Shown: positions 17,775-27,389 of the stretch, piece after piece
How the letters are laid out: every line of letters begins with the position of its first letter
How positions within the stretch are numbered: the stretch's first letter is position 1
Assembly: GCA_027492545.1 (NCBI GenBank)
Contig: JAPUEL010000062.1
Span: 1-54,543, forward strand
DNA: 54,543 nt
Origin: Propionibacteriaceae bacterium
GTDB lineage: Bacteria; Actinomycetota; Actinomycetes; Propionibacteriales; Propionibacteriaceae
Direction of reading: 5' to 3'
Notes under the pieces: generated by a model
Databases searched by the model: none
What the model was told of the DNA's origin: nothing
Seen by the model: the letters and a program-made list of their open reading frames with translations, nothing else
Program-made: the position numbers and the translations under genes

Positions 17775-19448
17775 ATGCAGGAACCCATCGACCAGGCAAC
17801 CCTGGTCTCCGACCAGAGCGCCTCGTGGTGGCGGCAGGCCGCCGTCTACCAGATCTACCCCCGCAGCTTCGCCGACAGCAACGGCGACGGGATCGGGGAC
17901 CTGCGCGGCATCGCGTCGCGGCTGGACTACCTCAGCGGCCTCGGGATCGACGCGGTGTGGCTGAGCCCGTTCTACCCCTCGGACCTGGCCGACGGCGGCT
18001 ACGACGTCATCGACTACCGCGACATCGACCCCCGCATCGGCACGCTCGCGGACTTCGACGAGCTGGTGGCAGGCATGCACGCGCGGGGTATCCGGATCCT
18101 CATCGACATCGTGCCCAACCACACCTCGGACCAGCACGCCTGGTTCCGGGATGCCGTCGCGGCGGGCCCGGGCTCGCCGGAGCGGGAGCGCTACATCTTC
18201 CGCGACGGCACCGGCCTTGACGGCTCCGAGCCGCCCACGGACTGGGTCTCGCTGTTCGGAGGCAGCGCATGGGAACGGGTGGCCGACGGGCAGTGGTACC
18301 TCCACACGTTCGCCGTCGAGCAGCCCGACCTGAACTGGGCCAGCGCCGAGGTCCGGGAGGAGTTCCTCAGCATCCTGCGCTTCTGGGCCGACCGCGGCGT
18401 CGACGGCTTCCGGGTGGACGCCGCGCACATGCTCGCCAAGGACCTGACGGAGCCGCTGCCCACGCAGGCGGAACTCGACACGATGCCCAGGGACGGGACC
18501 CACCCGCTGTGGGACCGCGACGAGCTGCAGGAGATCTATGCCCAGTGGCGTGGGGTGTTCAACTCCTACGACCCGCCGCGCACCGCCGTCGCCGAGGCCG
18601 CCGTGCATTCCTCGCGCGTCCCGCTCTACGCGAGCCCGGCCACCTTGGGGCAGTCGTTCTTCTTCGACCTGCAGCTCTCCGACTACGACGCCGGCGCTTT
18701 CCATCGCATCATCGACGAGTGCCTGGCGGTCGCCTCCGTCTCCGGCTCCTCGGTGACCTGGGTGCTCAACAACCACGACACCATCCGCTCGGCCAGCCGC
18801 TACGGCACGCCCTTCGCCGGCACCAGGCCCGACGGTACGCCGCTGCGCAAGCACGGCGGCGACTGGCTGATGGCCGGGGGCGACCCGGTCCTCCTCGACG
18901 CGGCCACCGGCCTGCGGCGGGCCCGTGCCGCGACGGCGCTCCTCCTGGCGCTGCCGGGCTCGGCCTACCTGTACCAGGGCGAGGAACTCGGCCTGCAGGA
19001 GGTCGCGGAGATCCCCGACTCGCTGCGCGCCGACCCGTCGTTCTTCCGCAACCGGGAGCATGAGGTGGGCCGCGACGGCTGCCGGGTGCCGATCCCCTGG
19101 ACCCGCACCGGCCCGTCGTTCGGTTTCGGCGACGGCGGCGCGCACCTGCCGCAGCCGCTGTGGTTCGGCCGCTACTCCGTCGAGGCGGAGACGGCCGACC
19201 CCTCCTCGACGCTGTCGCTGTACCGGCGCGCCCTCGAGCTGCGGCGCGAGCTGCAGACAGACGAGTCGCTGGAGTGGATCCCGACGGACGACGACGAGGT
19301 GCTGCGCTTCCGTCGGCCCGGTGGATGGGAGGTGGTCTCCAACTTCGGCAAGGCGCCCGTCGCACTGCCCGAGGGCGAGGTCCTCCTGGCCTCCGGCCCG
19401 GTCTCCGACTCGCTCCCGGGCGAGACCACGGTCTGGCTGCGGGCCTGA
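17775..19448 (+). CDS. GH13 alpha-glucosidase (subfamily 30-like)
   Basis: A 557-residue cytosolic GH13 enzyme. It starts with a short tail and then WWRQAAVYQIYPRSFADSNGDG. The catalytic residues are D215 (GFRVDAAH), E274 (VAEAAVH) and D335 (NNHDT). Ala216 follows the nucleophile, unlike Val in the neighbour, so a different linkage preference (alpha-1,4 or broad) is plausible. It resembles the actinobacterial AglA group. It lies 28 bases after the previous gene and completes the operon. Confidence 0.9.
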   Translation: MQEPIDQATLVSDQSASWWRQAAVYQIYPRSFADSNGDGIGDLRGIASRLDYLSGLGIDAVWLSPFYPSDLADGGYDVIDYRDIDPRIGTLADFDELVAGMHARGIRILIDIVPNHTSDQHAWFRDAVAAGPGSPERERYIFRDGTGLDGSEPPTDWVSLFGGSAWERVADGQWYLHTFAVEQPDLNWASAEVREEFLSILRFWADRGVDGFRVDAAHMLAKDLTEPLPTQAELDTMPRDGTHPLWDRDELQEIYAQWRGVFNSYDPPRTAVAEAAVHSSRVPLYASPATLGQSFFFDLQLSDYDAGAFHRIIDECLAVASVSGSSVTWVLNNHDTIRSASRYGTPFAGTRPDGTPLRKHGGDWLMAGGDPVLLDAATGLRRARAATALLLALPGSAYLYQGEELGLQEVAEIPDSLRADPSFFRNREHEVGRDGCRVPIPWTRTGPSFGFGDGGAHLPQPLWFGRYSVEAETADPSSTLSLYRRALELRRELQTDESLEWIPTDDDEVLRFRRPGGWEVVSNFGKAPVALPEGEVLLASGPVSDSLPGETTVWLRA

Positions 19449-19461
19449 CCCCGGGGCGGGA

Positions 19462-20406
19462 TCAGCCGACGGTGGCGACCACGTAGGCGACGAAGGTCAC
19501 CACGCTGATGACGGTGTACAGGCTCAGCACGTTGTTGGAGTAGGCGACCTCGTCGCGTCGGTGGGCGGGCAGGAAGATCGGGACGATGAAGGGCGGCGGG
19601 AGGATGAACAGCATGAAGACCGCCGCCCGGGCGAACTGGTCGAGGCCGAGCCACCGACCCACGACGACCTCGGAGAGGACCAGCGCCAGGATCAGGCAGG
19701 CCACGAAGCGGACCGCCACCAGCGGGGCGGCCTGCCTGATCCCGGCGAGGCTGAGCCGCGTCCCGTAGCCGACCGCCAGCAGGATGAGCGGCACGATCAA
19801 GGCTGCGAGGTACTCCAGCGCACCGAGCACCCCCGCCGAGAACGGGTTGGCGGCGAGCGCACCGGCCACCCCGAGCACGTTGAGCAGCAGCCCGGCGAAG
19901 ATGGCGATGATGACCGGCGACCTCACGAAGGACATCGCGGTCTCAGCCAGGGACACCGCCCCGTCGCTCTGCCGCTTCAGCAGCGTCACGAACACGAACC
20001 AGATGAAGAACTCGTGCCCCAACCCCACGATCGCGGCGGTGGGCACGTGGTCGAGGCCGTACGCGGCGGCGAACAGGGCGAGGCCCACCATGCCGAACTC
20101 GAAGCCGGTGAACAGGAACGTGGCCACGGGAGGAGCGCCCAGCGCCCGCCGCACCACGTGCCCGAGGGCGAGCAGCACGAGGCAGGCCGCCGGCACGATC
20201 ACGACGAGTGCGAGGTACTCGACGCGGAACTCCACCGACAGGAACGCGGTGAACAGCACCGCCGGGAGAACGACCGAGACGATGAGGCGCTTGAGGCCCT
20301 CGACCACCGCGTCGTCGAGCACGCGTGCCCTGCGCAGCACGATCCCCAACGCGATGAGCAGGATGATGGGGATGACGCTGGCGAGCGTCGCGGTGATGGT
20401 GCCCAT
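19462..20406 (-). CDS. AEC family permease (auxin efflux carrier-like)
   Basis: A 314-residue membrane protein with about ten transmembrane helices in two five-helix halves, typical of AEC/malonate-type carriers. Landmarks are IPIILLIALGIVLRRARVL at the N-terminus and FMLFILPPPFIVPIFLP near residue 270. The start is taken at ATG 20406 (AGGG about 8 bases upstream); a GTG at 20415 is the alternative. It converges on the alpha-glucosidase gene with only 13 bases between the stops. The substrate is probably an organic acid, without proof. Confidence 0.8.
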   Translation of the reverse strand: MGTITATLASVIPIILLIALGIVLRRARVLDDAVVEGLKRLIVSVVLPAVLFTAFLSVEFRVEYLALVVIVPAACLVLLALGHVVRRALGAPPVATFLFTGFEFGMVGLALFAAAYGLDHVPTAAIVGLGHEFFIWFVFVTLLKRQSDGAVSLAETAMSFVRSPVIIAIFAGLLLNVLGVAGALAANPFSAGVLGALEYLAALIVPLILLAVGYGTRLSLAGIRQAAPLVAVRFVACLILALVLSEVVVGRWLGLDQFARAAVFMLFILPPPFIVPIFLPAHRRDEVAYSNNVLSLYTVISVVTFVAYVVATVG

Positions 20407-20457
20407 GCCAGGCACCCTAGCGAGCCCCCGTCGAGGGGCGAGGGTGGGGCCTCGGGA

Positions 20458-21501
20458 CTAGATGAGGAAGGCCTCGCCCGGGCCCTCGGAGGCCTGGATC
20501 TCGCCGATCACCCAGCTGTGGACCCCGCGGGCGGCGAGGATGCCGAGCGCCGCGTCCACCTCGTGTTGAGGCAGGATCGCCACCATGCCCACGCCCATGT
20601 TGAGGGTGGCGTCGACATCCGCCTGCTTCAGCGCACCCACAGTCTGCACCAGCTGGAAGATGGCCGGCGGGGTCCAGCTGGAGCGGTGCAGCACCGCTGC
20701 CATGTCGTTGGGGATGACCCGCGCCAGGTTGTTGGCCAGCCCGCCGCCGGTGATGTGGCTCATGGCGTGCACCTCGACCTTGCCGATGAGGTCCAGGACG
20801 TCGAGCGCGTAGATCTTGGTGGGCTCCAGCAGCTCCTCACCGAGGGTCCTGCCGAGATCGTCGACGTGGCGCCCGAGGTCCCAGCCGGCCTGGTTGAGGA
20901 GGACGTGGCGCACCAGCGAGTAGCCGTTGGAGTGGAGACCCGACGAGGCCAGGGCGATGACGGCGTCCCCGGTGCGCACCCGGTCGTGCCCGAGGATCTT
21001 CGACCGCTCCACGACGCCCGTCGTCGCGCCGGCGATGTCGTACTCGTGCGGCTCGAGGAGGCCGGGGTGCTCGGCGGTCTCGCCGCCGATGAGCGAGCAG
21101 CCCGAGGCGACGCACGCGTCCGCGATGCCCGAGACGATCGCGGCGATGCGCTCCGGCACCACCTGGCCGCACGCGATGTAGTCGGTGACGAAGAGCGGCT
21201 CGGCGCCGCACACCACGAGGTCGTCGACGAGCATGCCCAGGAGGTCGAAGCCGATGGTGTCGTGCTTGTCGAGGGCCTGTGCGATGGCCACCTTGGTGCC
21301 CACGCCGTCGGTGGAGGTGGCCAGTACCGGGTGCTGGTAGCCCTTGAGGGCGGAGGCGTCGAAGAACCCGGCGAACCCGCCGAGGCCGCCGAGGACCTCA
21401 GGCCGGCGGGTGCGGCCCACGTGGGCCTTCATCAGCTCGACGGCGCGGTCCCCGGCCTCGATGTCGACGCCGGCTGCGGCGTAGGCGCTCTTCTCGGACA
21501 C
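20458..21501 (-). CDS. purM: Phosphoribosylformylglycinamidine cyclo-ligase (AIR synthetase)
   Basis: A 347-residue PurM that closes the imidazole ring of 5-aminoimidazole ribotide with ATP in purine synthesis. The start region reads SEKSAYAAAGVDIEAGDRAVELMK. Nucleotide-binding segments include STDGVGTK and IGGETAEHPG; GGGLANNLARV is near the C-terminus. GTG at 21501 overlaps the purF stop by one base with GAGGAG upstream. It forms a purF-purM operon. Confidence 0.96.
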   Translation of the reverse strand: MSEKSAYAAAGVDIEAGDRAVELMKAHVGRTRRPEVLGGLGGFAGFFDASALKGYQHPVLATSTDGVGTKVAIAQALDKHDTIGFDLLGMLVDDLVVCGAEPLFVTDYIACGQVVPERIAAIVSGIADACVASGCSLIGGETAEHPGLLEPHEYDIAGATTGVVERSKILGHDRVRTGDAVIALASSGLHSNGYSLVRHVLLNQAGWDLGRHVDDLGRTLGEELLEPTKIYALDVLDLIGKVEVHAMSHITGGGLANNLARVIPNDMAAVLHRSSWTPPAIFQLVQTVGALKQADVDATLNMGVGMVAILPQHEVDAALGILAARGVHSWVIGEIQASEGPGEAFLI

Positions 21502-22928
21502 TATCTCTCCTCGAGTCTCAGCAGCTCGGCCTGGGCCGGCGGGATGGCGACGGGGTACTGCCCGTCGAAGCAGGCACGGCACAGGTTGTCGGCGGGCACC
21601 TGGGTGGCCTCCGTCAGCCCTTCGAGCGAGATGTAGCCGAGCGAATCGGCACCCAGCGAGCGGCGGATCTCCTCGACGGTGAGCCCGGGCGCGATCAGCT
21701 CCGCGCGGGAGGCGAAGTCGATGCCGTAGAAGCACGGCCACTTCACCGGCGGCGACGAGATGCGCACGTGCACCTCTCGGGCCCCGGCCTCGCGGAGCAT
21801 CCGCACCAGTGCGCGCTGGGTGTTGCCGCGCACGATGGAGTCGTCGACGACGACCAGCCGCTTGCCCTCGATGACCTCGCGCAGCGGGTTGAGCTTCAGC
21901 CGGATGCCGAGCTGACGGATGGTCTGGCTCGGCTGGATGAACGTCCGGCCCACGTAGGCGTTCTTCACCAGGCCCTGGCCGTAGGGGATGCCCGAGCCCT
22001 GCGCGTAGCCGATGGCCGACGGCGTGCCCGACTCGGGGACCGGGATGACCAGGTCCGCGTCGACGGGGAACTCCTCGGCCAGCTTCTGGCCGATCCGCAC
22101 CCGCACCGCATGCACGCCATGCCCAGCGATGGTGGTGTCCGGGCGGGCCAGGTAGACGTACTCGAAGATGCAGCCCTTGGGCTTGGCCTCGGCGAAGCGG
22201 ACCGACCGCAGGCCGCGTTCGTCGATGGCCAGGAACTCGCCCGGCTCCACCTCCCGCACGAAACTGGCGCCGACGATGTCCAGCGCGGCCGTCTCCGAGG
22301 CCACCACCCAGCCGTTGGACAGGCGTCCGAGGACCAAGGGCCGGATGCCCTGCGGATCCCGGGCGGCGAAGATGGTGCGCTCCGTCATGAAGGTGAGGCA
22401 GAAGGCGCCCTTCAGCCGCGGGAGGACCTTCAAGGCGACCGACTCGATGGGCTCCTCGCCGAAGCTGGCCATGAGCGCGGTCACCAGCGACGTGTCGTTG
22501 GTGGAGTCCATGGTCTTCTTCTCGGGCACCCGCTCGTTGGGGTCCAGCTCCGCAAGCCACGCCTCGAGCTCGTGAGTGTTGGTGAGGTTTCCGTTGTGCG
22601 CCAGCGCTAAACCGCCGGCGTGAGTGGCCCGGAAGGTGGGCTGCGCGTTGTGCCAGACGCTCGCCCCCGTCGTCGAGTAGCGGGTGTGGCCGATGGCCAG
22701 CCTGCCGGGCAGCGACTTGAGGGTGGCCTCGTTGAACACCTGGCTGACCAGGCCCATGTCCTTGTAGACCATGATCCGCTGCAGGTTGCTCACCGCGATG
22801 CCGGCGGACTCCTGGCCGCGATGCTGCAGCGCGAACAGCCCGAAGAACGTCAGCTGGGCGACGTCCTCCTCGGGCGCCCACACGCCGAATACGCCGCACT
22901 CTTCCTTGGGACCGTCATAGCCGAGCAC
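21501..22928 (-). CDS. purF: Amidophosphoribosyltransferase
   Basis: A 475-residue PurF, catalysing the first committed step of purine synthesis. The N-terminal nucleophile is C11 in KEECGVFGVW, so a 10-residue propeptide would be removed to expose Cys. The glutaminase segment YDGPKEECGVFGVWAP is followed by ALQHRGQESAG, and the PRPP loop is VVVDDSIVRGNT. The start is uncertain: GTG at 22928 fits the usual short propeptide; the open frame continues to 23171 into the next gene. Confidence 0.94.
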   Translation of the reverse strand: MLGYDGPKEECGVFGVWAPEEDVAQLTFFGLFALQHRGQESAGIAVSNLQRIMVYKDMGLVSQVFNEATLKSLPGRLAIGHTRYSTTGASVWHNAQPTFRATHAGGLALAHNGNLTNTHELEAWLAELDPNERVPEKKTMDSTNDTSLVTALMASFGEEPIESVALKVLPRLKGAFCLTFMTERTIFAARDPQGIRPLVLGRLSNGWVVASETAALDIVGASFVREVEPGEFLAIDERGLRSVRFAEAKPKGCIFEYVYLARPDTTIAGHGVHAVRVRIGQKLAEEFPVDADLVIPVPESGTPSAIGYAQGSGIPYGQGLVKNAYVGRTFIQPSQTIRQLGIRLKLNPLREVIEGKRLVVVDDSIVRGNTQRALVRMLREAGAREVHVRISSPPVKWPCFYGIDFASRAELIAPGLTVEEIRRSLGADSLGYISLEGLTEATQVPADNLCRACFDGQYPVAIPPAQAELLRLEER

Positions 22929-22990
22929 GCGGCAGACTCTACCCGCTGGCGACTGGACGGGGAGCCCTCCCCCGTGCGGTGGGCCGATGC

Positions 22991-25477
22991 TCAGGAGAAC
23001 CGGACGATGTTGTTGAACACCCACATGGGAGTGGGCGCGTAGGTGTAACCGCCGCCGGGCTTCGGGGTCGCGGCGATGACGGTCGCCCAGATGTAGGAGC
23101 GGCAGGCGTTGAGTCCCGTGGTCTGGGGGTCGTCGCACACCGTCTTCCACCAGCGATCGGCCGAGGTCCACTCACCGGCGATGCCCAGGCGGTTGCCGGC
23201 ACTGACCCAGGCAGATCTGGGCATCGGCAGATACGTGAGGTTGTTGAACACCCATCCCGTCTGAGTGACGTAGCGGCCGTTCACCAGCTTCACCTGGGAG
23301 GCCCAGATCTCGGTGCGGCACCGCTCTGTCTGCGAGTACGGCTCGCAGGTGGTGCGCCACTGCCGCCCGTTGATCAGGTGCGTGCCAGGAACCTCGTACG
23401 GCGCCACTCTCGCCGGCGTCGGTGCGGGGCTCGGGGTTGGCGTGGGCGTCGGGGTTGGCGTGGGAGTAGGGACGCTGACACCCGACCCGACGATGAGAGT
23501 TCCGGTCGGAGTCTGGCCTACGGCATCGCGGACGGGGCGACCCGCGGCGTCGGCCACGGACAGTGACCAGGCATAGGCGCCGTCGGCCAGACCCGCGGCA
23601 TCCGGGTCGAAGTCAACCTGCCGGACCGCCCCGGAGGGCCCGGGGGGTGTCGCGACTCTCGCCACCTCCAGACCGGACGAGTTCCGGAGGACGATGACCC
23701 CGTCAGTCACCGGGCCGGTGAAGTCGAACTCCGGGCTCCAGAGCTCCGCACCCGGCCTGCCGGCGGGCCGGTCAGTCACGCCGAGCAGCACCGGTGCGGC
23801 CGGCGTCTCGTTGGCGGTGGTGACGGCGATCGACCCGTCAGCGGATGCCCACGCCACCCGGGCGCCTTCGACGTCCAACGCGACGCCGTCGAGCGTGATG
23901 GCGGGGGCGAGGGAGCCGCCCCCCGAGCCCTGAACCCGGTACACGTGCGTGGCGTTCTCTCCGACGGCCACCACGATGCCGTCACCGGGCAGGAGTTCGG
24001 AGAGCCCCGCAGGCAGCCCGGCGAGGCTCCATCGCGTCCCGGTCATCCAGTCCACGACCTCGGGCTCATCGTCCTCGAGGAGCGTGATGAGCCGCCCCCA
24101 AACGGCTTTCGTGGTCGACGAGGTGGTGCCGGTCCACAGAGTCCGGCCAGTTCTCGAGTCTTTCAGCGTCGCAGCGCTGTTCGTCGCACCGGGGGTCAAG
24201 ACCAGAGGACCAAAGATCGCTGACCCCTCGGCGACGTCTCTCCGGCCCCCAGAGACGTCGAACCGCTCGTCTCCGATGAGTGCGTAGGGGCCAGACATCG
24301 CCCTGACGGCCCGGTTGGTGGAGATGGTCCCGGTGGGATGGAGCCCGTCGTACCAGCTGAGAATGCCGTTGTTGTCGCGGACCAGAGTCCGGTCGCCGGA
24401 GGCTTCGACGACGCGCCCCGCCGAGGTGTCGACCTCGGGGCCGATGGCGTCGGGCGACAGGGCGCGCTTCCATGATCCCTGCCCCGGAGCCCATCGCGAG
24501 TCGCTTCCGTGGAGCCACTCCGGCGTCACGTGCACGCCCTGGATGACTGCGGGAGTGTCTGGGATCTTCACCGCCTCCACCACGTCACCGTTGGCCGCCA
24601 AGCGGACCACCGACCCACCGTCTTCCCCTGCTGTCGAGCAGTACACCGAGCCTCCGACGGCGTGACACTCCCGCACCGCGACGTCGCTCGGAAACTGGGC
24701 CGGTCGCCACGTGCCGCCGTCGAAGACCCGGACATCTCTCCAGTCCCCCATCGCGACCAACGTGGGGAGGTTGGCTACGACGTCCACCCCCACCAGGTAT
24801 GCCCCGGAGACCGGAACACAGGTGGCCTCAACGGCATCCCAGGAGGCCCGGCAGTAGGCCGTGGGGTTGCTGGTTGTGTAAGCGAATCCCGCGGCCGAGG
24901 TGGCGAACGGCCCGTTGACCGCGTCGCTGGGGATCGTCCGGTAGGCGAGGGTGTCGAGATCTCCGACCACCACCTCGCCCGGGCCTCCGATGCCGAGGAA
25001 ACGACCGCGGTCCATCGTCCACATGTGCGGGTACATCAGCGGCAGTTCGCGACTCGTCCCCGCCCAGGTGACGAAGGCGCTGCCAGCTCGGTATCCCTCG
25101 ACGCCGTAGCCGGCGGACGTGAGCACCGGCGAGGCAAACCGGTGCATCTCGCCCGCGAGCAGGTCGATCACAGCCACCTCCTCGTGCGAGGCGGACCTCA
25201 CGAGCGTCTGCCCGTCCGAACGCCTGTCGAGCACGGTCCACATGCCCGAGAAGAAGTCGTCGTGACCCAGGTCGGTGCGGCCCTCTGCGTCGATGATGCT
25301 TCCGTCCGCGAAGAGGAACGCACCCTCCCCGGCAGCCACGATGTCGCGCCCGATGGGGCCCACCGGCGCTGGAAACGCGAGGGTGTTGTTGCCCTGGTCC
25401 TCCGCGGCGGCCGGCATCGTCGCACCAGCCAGCAACGCAGCGACGCCGACCAGCAGCGAGGCGATTCGAGTTGCCAT
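22991..25477 (-). CDS. Large secreted protein with propeller-like N-domain, PT linker and tandem C-terminal repeats
   Basis: An 828-residue exported protein that I do not recognise by name. Residues 1-25 are a Sec signal peptide ending MPAAA. Residues about 30-560 consist of repeating short beta-strand segments resembling a beta-propeller. A segment near 580-665 looks like an Ig-like or fibronectin-like module. A Pro-Thr linker (PTPTPT, about 667-691) leads to two related repeats of about 65 residues (about 692-751 and 765-828). Each repeat has W-x-T-x-C, a second C before R-x-x-I-W-A, and a closing WVFNN. The paired cysteines suggest disulfides outside the cell. Wall binding is a reasonable guess for the repeats. 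Confidence 0.8.
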   Translation of the reverse strand: MATRIASLLVGVAALLAGATMPAAAEDQGNNTLAFPAPVGPIGRDIVAAGEGAFLFADGSIIDAEGRTDLGHDDFFSGMWTVLDRRSDGQTLVRSASHEEVAVIDLLAGEMHRFASPVLTSAGYGVEGYRAGSAFVTWAGTSRELPLMYPHMWTMDRGRFLGIGGPGEVVVGDLDTLAYRTIPSDAVNGPFATSAAGFAYTTSNPTAYCRASWDAVEATCVPVSGAYLVGVDVVANLPTLVAMGDWRDVRVFDGGTWRPAQFPSDVAVRECHAVGGSVYCSTAGEDGGSVVRLAANGDVVEAVKIPDTPAVIQGVHVTPEWLHGSDSRWAPGQGSWKRALSPDAIGPEVDTSAGRVVEASGDRTLVRDNNGILSWYDGLHPTGTISTNRAVRAMSGPYALIGDERFDVSGGRRDVAEGSAIFGPLVLTPGATNSAATLKDSRTGRTLWTGTTSSTTKAVWGRLITLLEDDEPEVVDWMTGTRWSLAGLPAGLSELLPGDGIVVAVGENATHVYRVQGSGGGSLAPAITLDGVALDVEGARVAWASADGSIAVTTANETPAAPVLLGVTDRPAGRPGAELWSPEFDFTGPVTDGVIVLRNSSGLEVARVATPPGPSGAVRQVDFDPDAAGLADGAYAWSLSVADAAGRPVRDAVGQTPTGTLIVGSGVSVPTPTPTPTPTPTPSPAPTPARVAPYEVPGTHLINGRQWRTTCEPYSQTERCRTEIWASQVKLVNGRYVTQTGWVFNNLTYLPMPRSAWVSAGNRLGIAGEWTSADRWWKTVCDDPQTTGLNACRSYIWATVIAATPKPGGGYTYAPTPMWVFNNIVRFS

Positions 25478-25516
25478 GACACCCCCCTTGATCCGTCAGT
25501 CGAGAAGCCTAGCGGT

Positions 25517-26614
25517 TCACTCGGGCCTCGCCCGCAGCGGGGTGCCTGAGGGACCGTGGCTGGTCGGGTGGAGATTGACCTGGGTGGCCTTCACCGTCGC
25601 AACCACGCTCTGCCCAGGGGCCAGGCCCAGGTCCCGGACAGCCGCGGGGGTGAGGTCTGCAGCGATCCGCTGGCCCGCAACCTCCAGCGTGACCCGCTGC
25701 ACGGGCCACCGGTCCTCGATGCCCCTCACCGTGGCCGGCAGCTCGTTGCGTGGGCTGCCGTGCGGCGCTTCGCGGAAGACGCTGACCGCGGATGGCGCGA
25801 ACACTGCCCGGGCCGGCCCTTCGGGCAGCGGGTCTGACGCCACGCCGGTGATGACCGTGGCCTGATTCAGCCAGACCGCGCCGTCGCCCAGGGACTCGCC
25901 GTGGAGCAGGTTCAGGCCCACGAAGCCGGCGAGGAAGGGGGTCGAGGGGCGCTGGCTGAGGTCGTCGACGGCGCCCTCCGCGACGACGAGTCCGTCGGCC
26001 AGTTCGACGAGCCGGTCGGCCAGCGCGACGACGTCGAGGAAGTCGTGCGTCACCAGGACTGTCGTGATCCCGCGCAGGCGCTCCCGGAGGAGGGTGCGGA
26101 TCTCGGGGGTCACGGTGGCGTCGAGGGCGGCCAGGGGCTCGTCGAGCAGCATCACCTCGGGATCGGTGGCCAGGGAGCGGGCCACCGAGACACGCTGGGC
26201 CTGACCCCCGGACAGCGCGGGCGGCCGCCTGCCCGCGAGATCCGCGCAGCCGACGGCGGCGAGTTCGTGCTTGGCCCTCGCGCGGGCCGCGGCCCGGGTC
26301 GCACCGCGGGCGCGCAGCCCGAAGGCGACGTTGTCGAGGACGTCGAGGTGGGGGAAGAGCAGCGCGCGCTGCTCGACGTACCCGGTGGGCCGGCGGTGTG
26401 GCGGCACGTGGACCCCGGGTCCGGTGAGGAGCCGGCCGTCCACCGTCACCCGACCGGCGTCTGGGACGAGATCGCCGGAGACCAGCTGGAGCAGGCTGGA
26501 CTTGCCCGCGCCGTTGGGTCCCACCACTGCGAGTGTCGCGCCGGCCGGGACCGTCACGTCGATGTCCAGCCCCCGGGCAGCGTGGGTGGCGCGGATCCGG
26601 ATCCCCTCAGCCAT
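25517..26614 (-). CDS. modC: Molybdate ABC transporter ATP-binding protein
   Basis: A 365-residue ATPase. Walker A GPNGAGKS is at 32-39, signature LSGGQ at 134-138, Walker B MLLDEP at 155-160. A C-terminal TOBE domain (about 290-355, ending ATVKATQVNLHP) would bind molybdate or tungstate and regulate transport, as in ModC. The start overlaps the modB stop by 8 bases. The strong internal context with modA and modB settles the molybdate assignment. Confidence 0.93.
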   Translation of the reverse strand: MAEGIRIRATHAARGLDIDVTVPAGATLAVVGPNGAGKSSLLQLVSGDLVPDAGRVTVDGRLLTGPGVHVPPHRRPTGYVEQRALLFPHLDVLDNVAFGLRARGATRAAARARAKHELAAVGCADLAGRRPPALSGGQAQRVSVARSLATDPEVMLLDEPLAALDATVTPEIRTLLRERLRGITTVLVTHDFLDVVALADRLVELADGLVVAEGAVDDLSQRPSTPFLAGFVGLNLLHGESLGDGAVWLNQATVITGVASDPLPEGPARAVFAPSAVSVFREAPHGSPRNELPATVRGIEDRWPVQRVTLEVAGQRIAADLTPAAVRDLGLAPGQSVVATVKATQVNLHPTSHGPSGTPLRARPE

Positions 26615-27389
26615 CGGCCCTCCCGGTCCGGAGCGCGAGGAACACGACCACGGCGGCGAAGGCCAGCAACACGACAGCGAGCGCGAGGGCGAGGTCGGTG
26701 TCGGACTCGCGCAGCAGGTAGATCTCGAGGGGAAGCGTCCGGGTGACACCCTGAAGCGATCCGGCGAATGTGAGCGTGGCCCCGAACTCGCCGAGGGCGC
26801 GGGCGAACGCCAGCGCGGTCCCCGAGAGCACCGCCGGCGCCGCGAGGGGCAGCGTCACGCGGAGAAGGCTCGTCGACGGCGAGGCACCAAGGTGCGCCGC
26901 CGCCCGCTCGAAGTCCGTCCCGGTGGACCGCAGCGCACCCTCCAGCGACACGACGAGGAACGGCAGCGCGACGAACGTCTGGGCGACGACGACGGCCGCC
27001 GTCGTGAACCCGATCTCGATGCCGAGCACGGCCAGCGGCGCGCCGAGCAGACCTCGCCTGCCGAGCGTGGTGAGCAGCGCGAGGCCGGCGACGACGGGGG
27101 GCAGCACCATCGGCACGGTCACGAGGGTGCGCGCGCCCGACACCCAGCGGCCGCGGGACCGGGCGAGCACCAGCGCCATCGGGACGCCGAGCACCAGCAC
27201 GAGGAGCGTGCTGACCAGGCACGTGCCGAGGCTCAGCAGCAGCGCGTCGCGCGCCCGCTCGGAGCCCAGGAGCTCGCCCATCCTGCCCCAGGGCGCCCGC
27301 GCCATGAGGCCGAGCAGCGGCACCGCGAGGACCGCCATGCCGATGGTGAACGGGGCCCACGCCCACCGCGGCAGCGCCGGCACGGTCAC
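26607..27389 (-). CDS. modB: Molybdate ABC transporter permease
   Basis: A 260-residue permease with five to six transmembrane helices. The EAA loop is in FERAAAHLGASPSTSLLRVTLPL, and the C-terminal FARALGEFGATLTFAGS segment is the ModB signature. The GTG at 27389 overlaps the modA stop as GTGA and is preferred over a frame starting at 27431 that would run 46 bases into modA. Confidence 0.93.
   Translation of the reverse strand: MTVPALPRWAWAPFTIGMAVLAVPLLGLMARAPWGRMGELLGSERARDALLLSLGTCLVSTLLVLVLGVPMALVLARSRGRWVSGARTLVTVPMVLPPVVAGLALLTTLGRRGLLGAPLAVLGIEIGFTTAAVVVAQTFVALPFLVVSLEGALRSTGTDFERAAAHLGASPSTSLLRVTLPLAAPAVLSGTALAFARALGEFGATLTFAGSLQGVTRTLPLEIYLLRESDTDLALALAVVLLAFAAVVVFLALRTGRADG

Noticed and set aside
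22929..23171. A longer PurF start up to 23171
   Set aside because: It would overlap the gene for the secreted protein, and the extra translation is low-complexity; the short propeptide fits the family.
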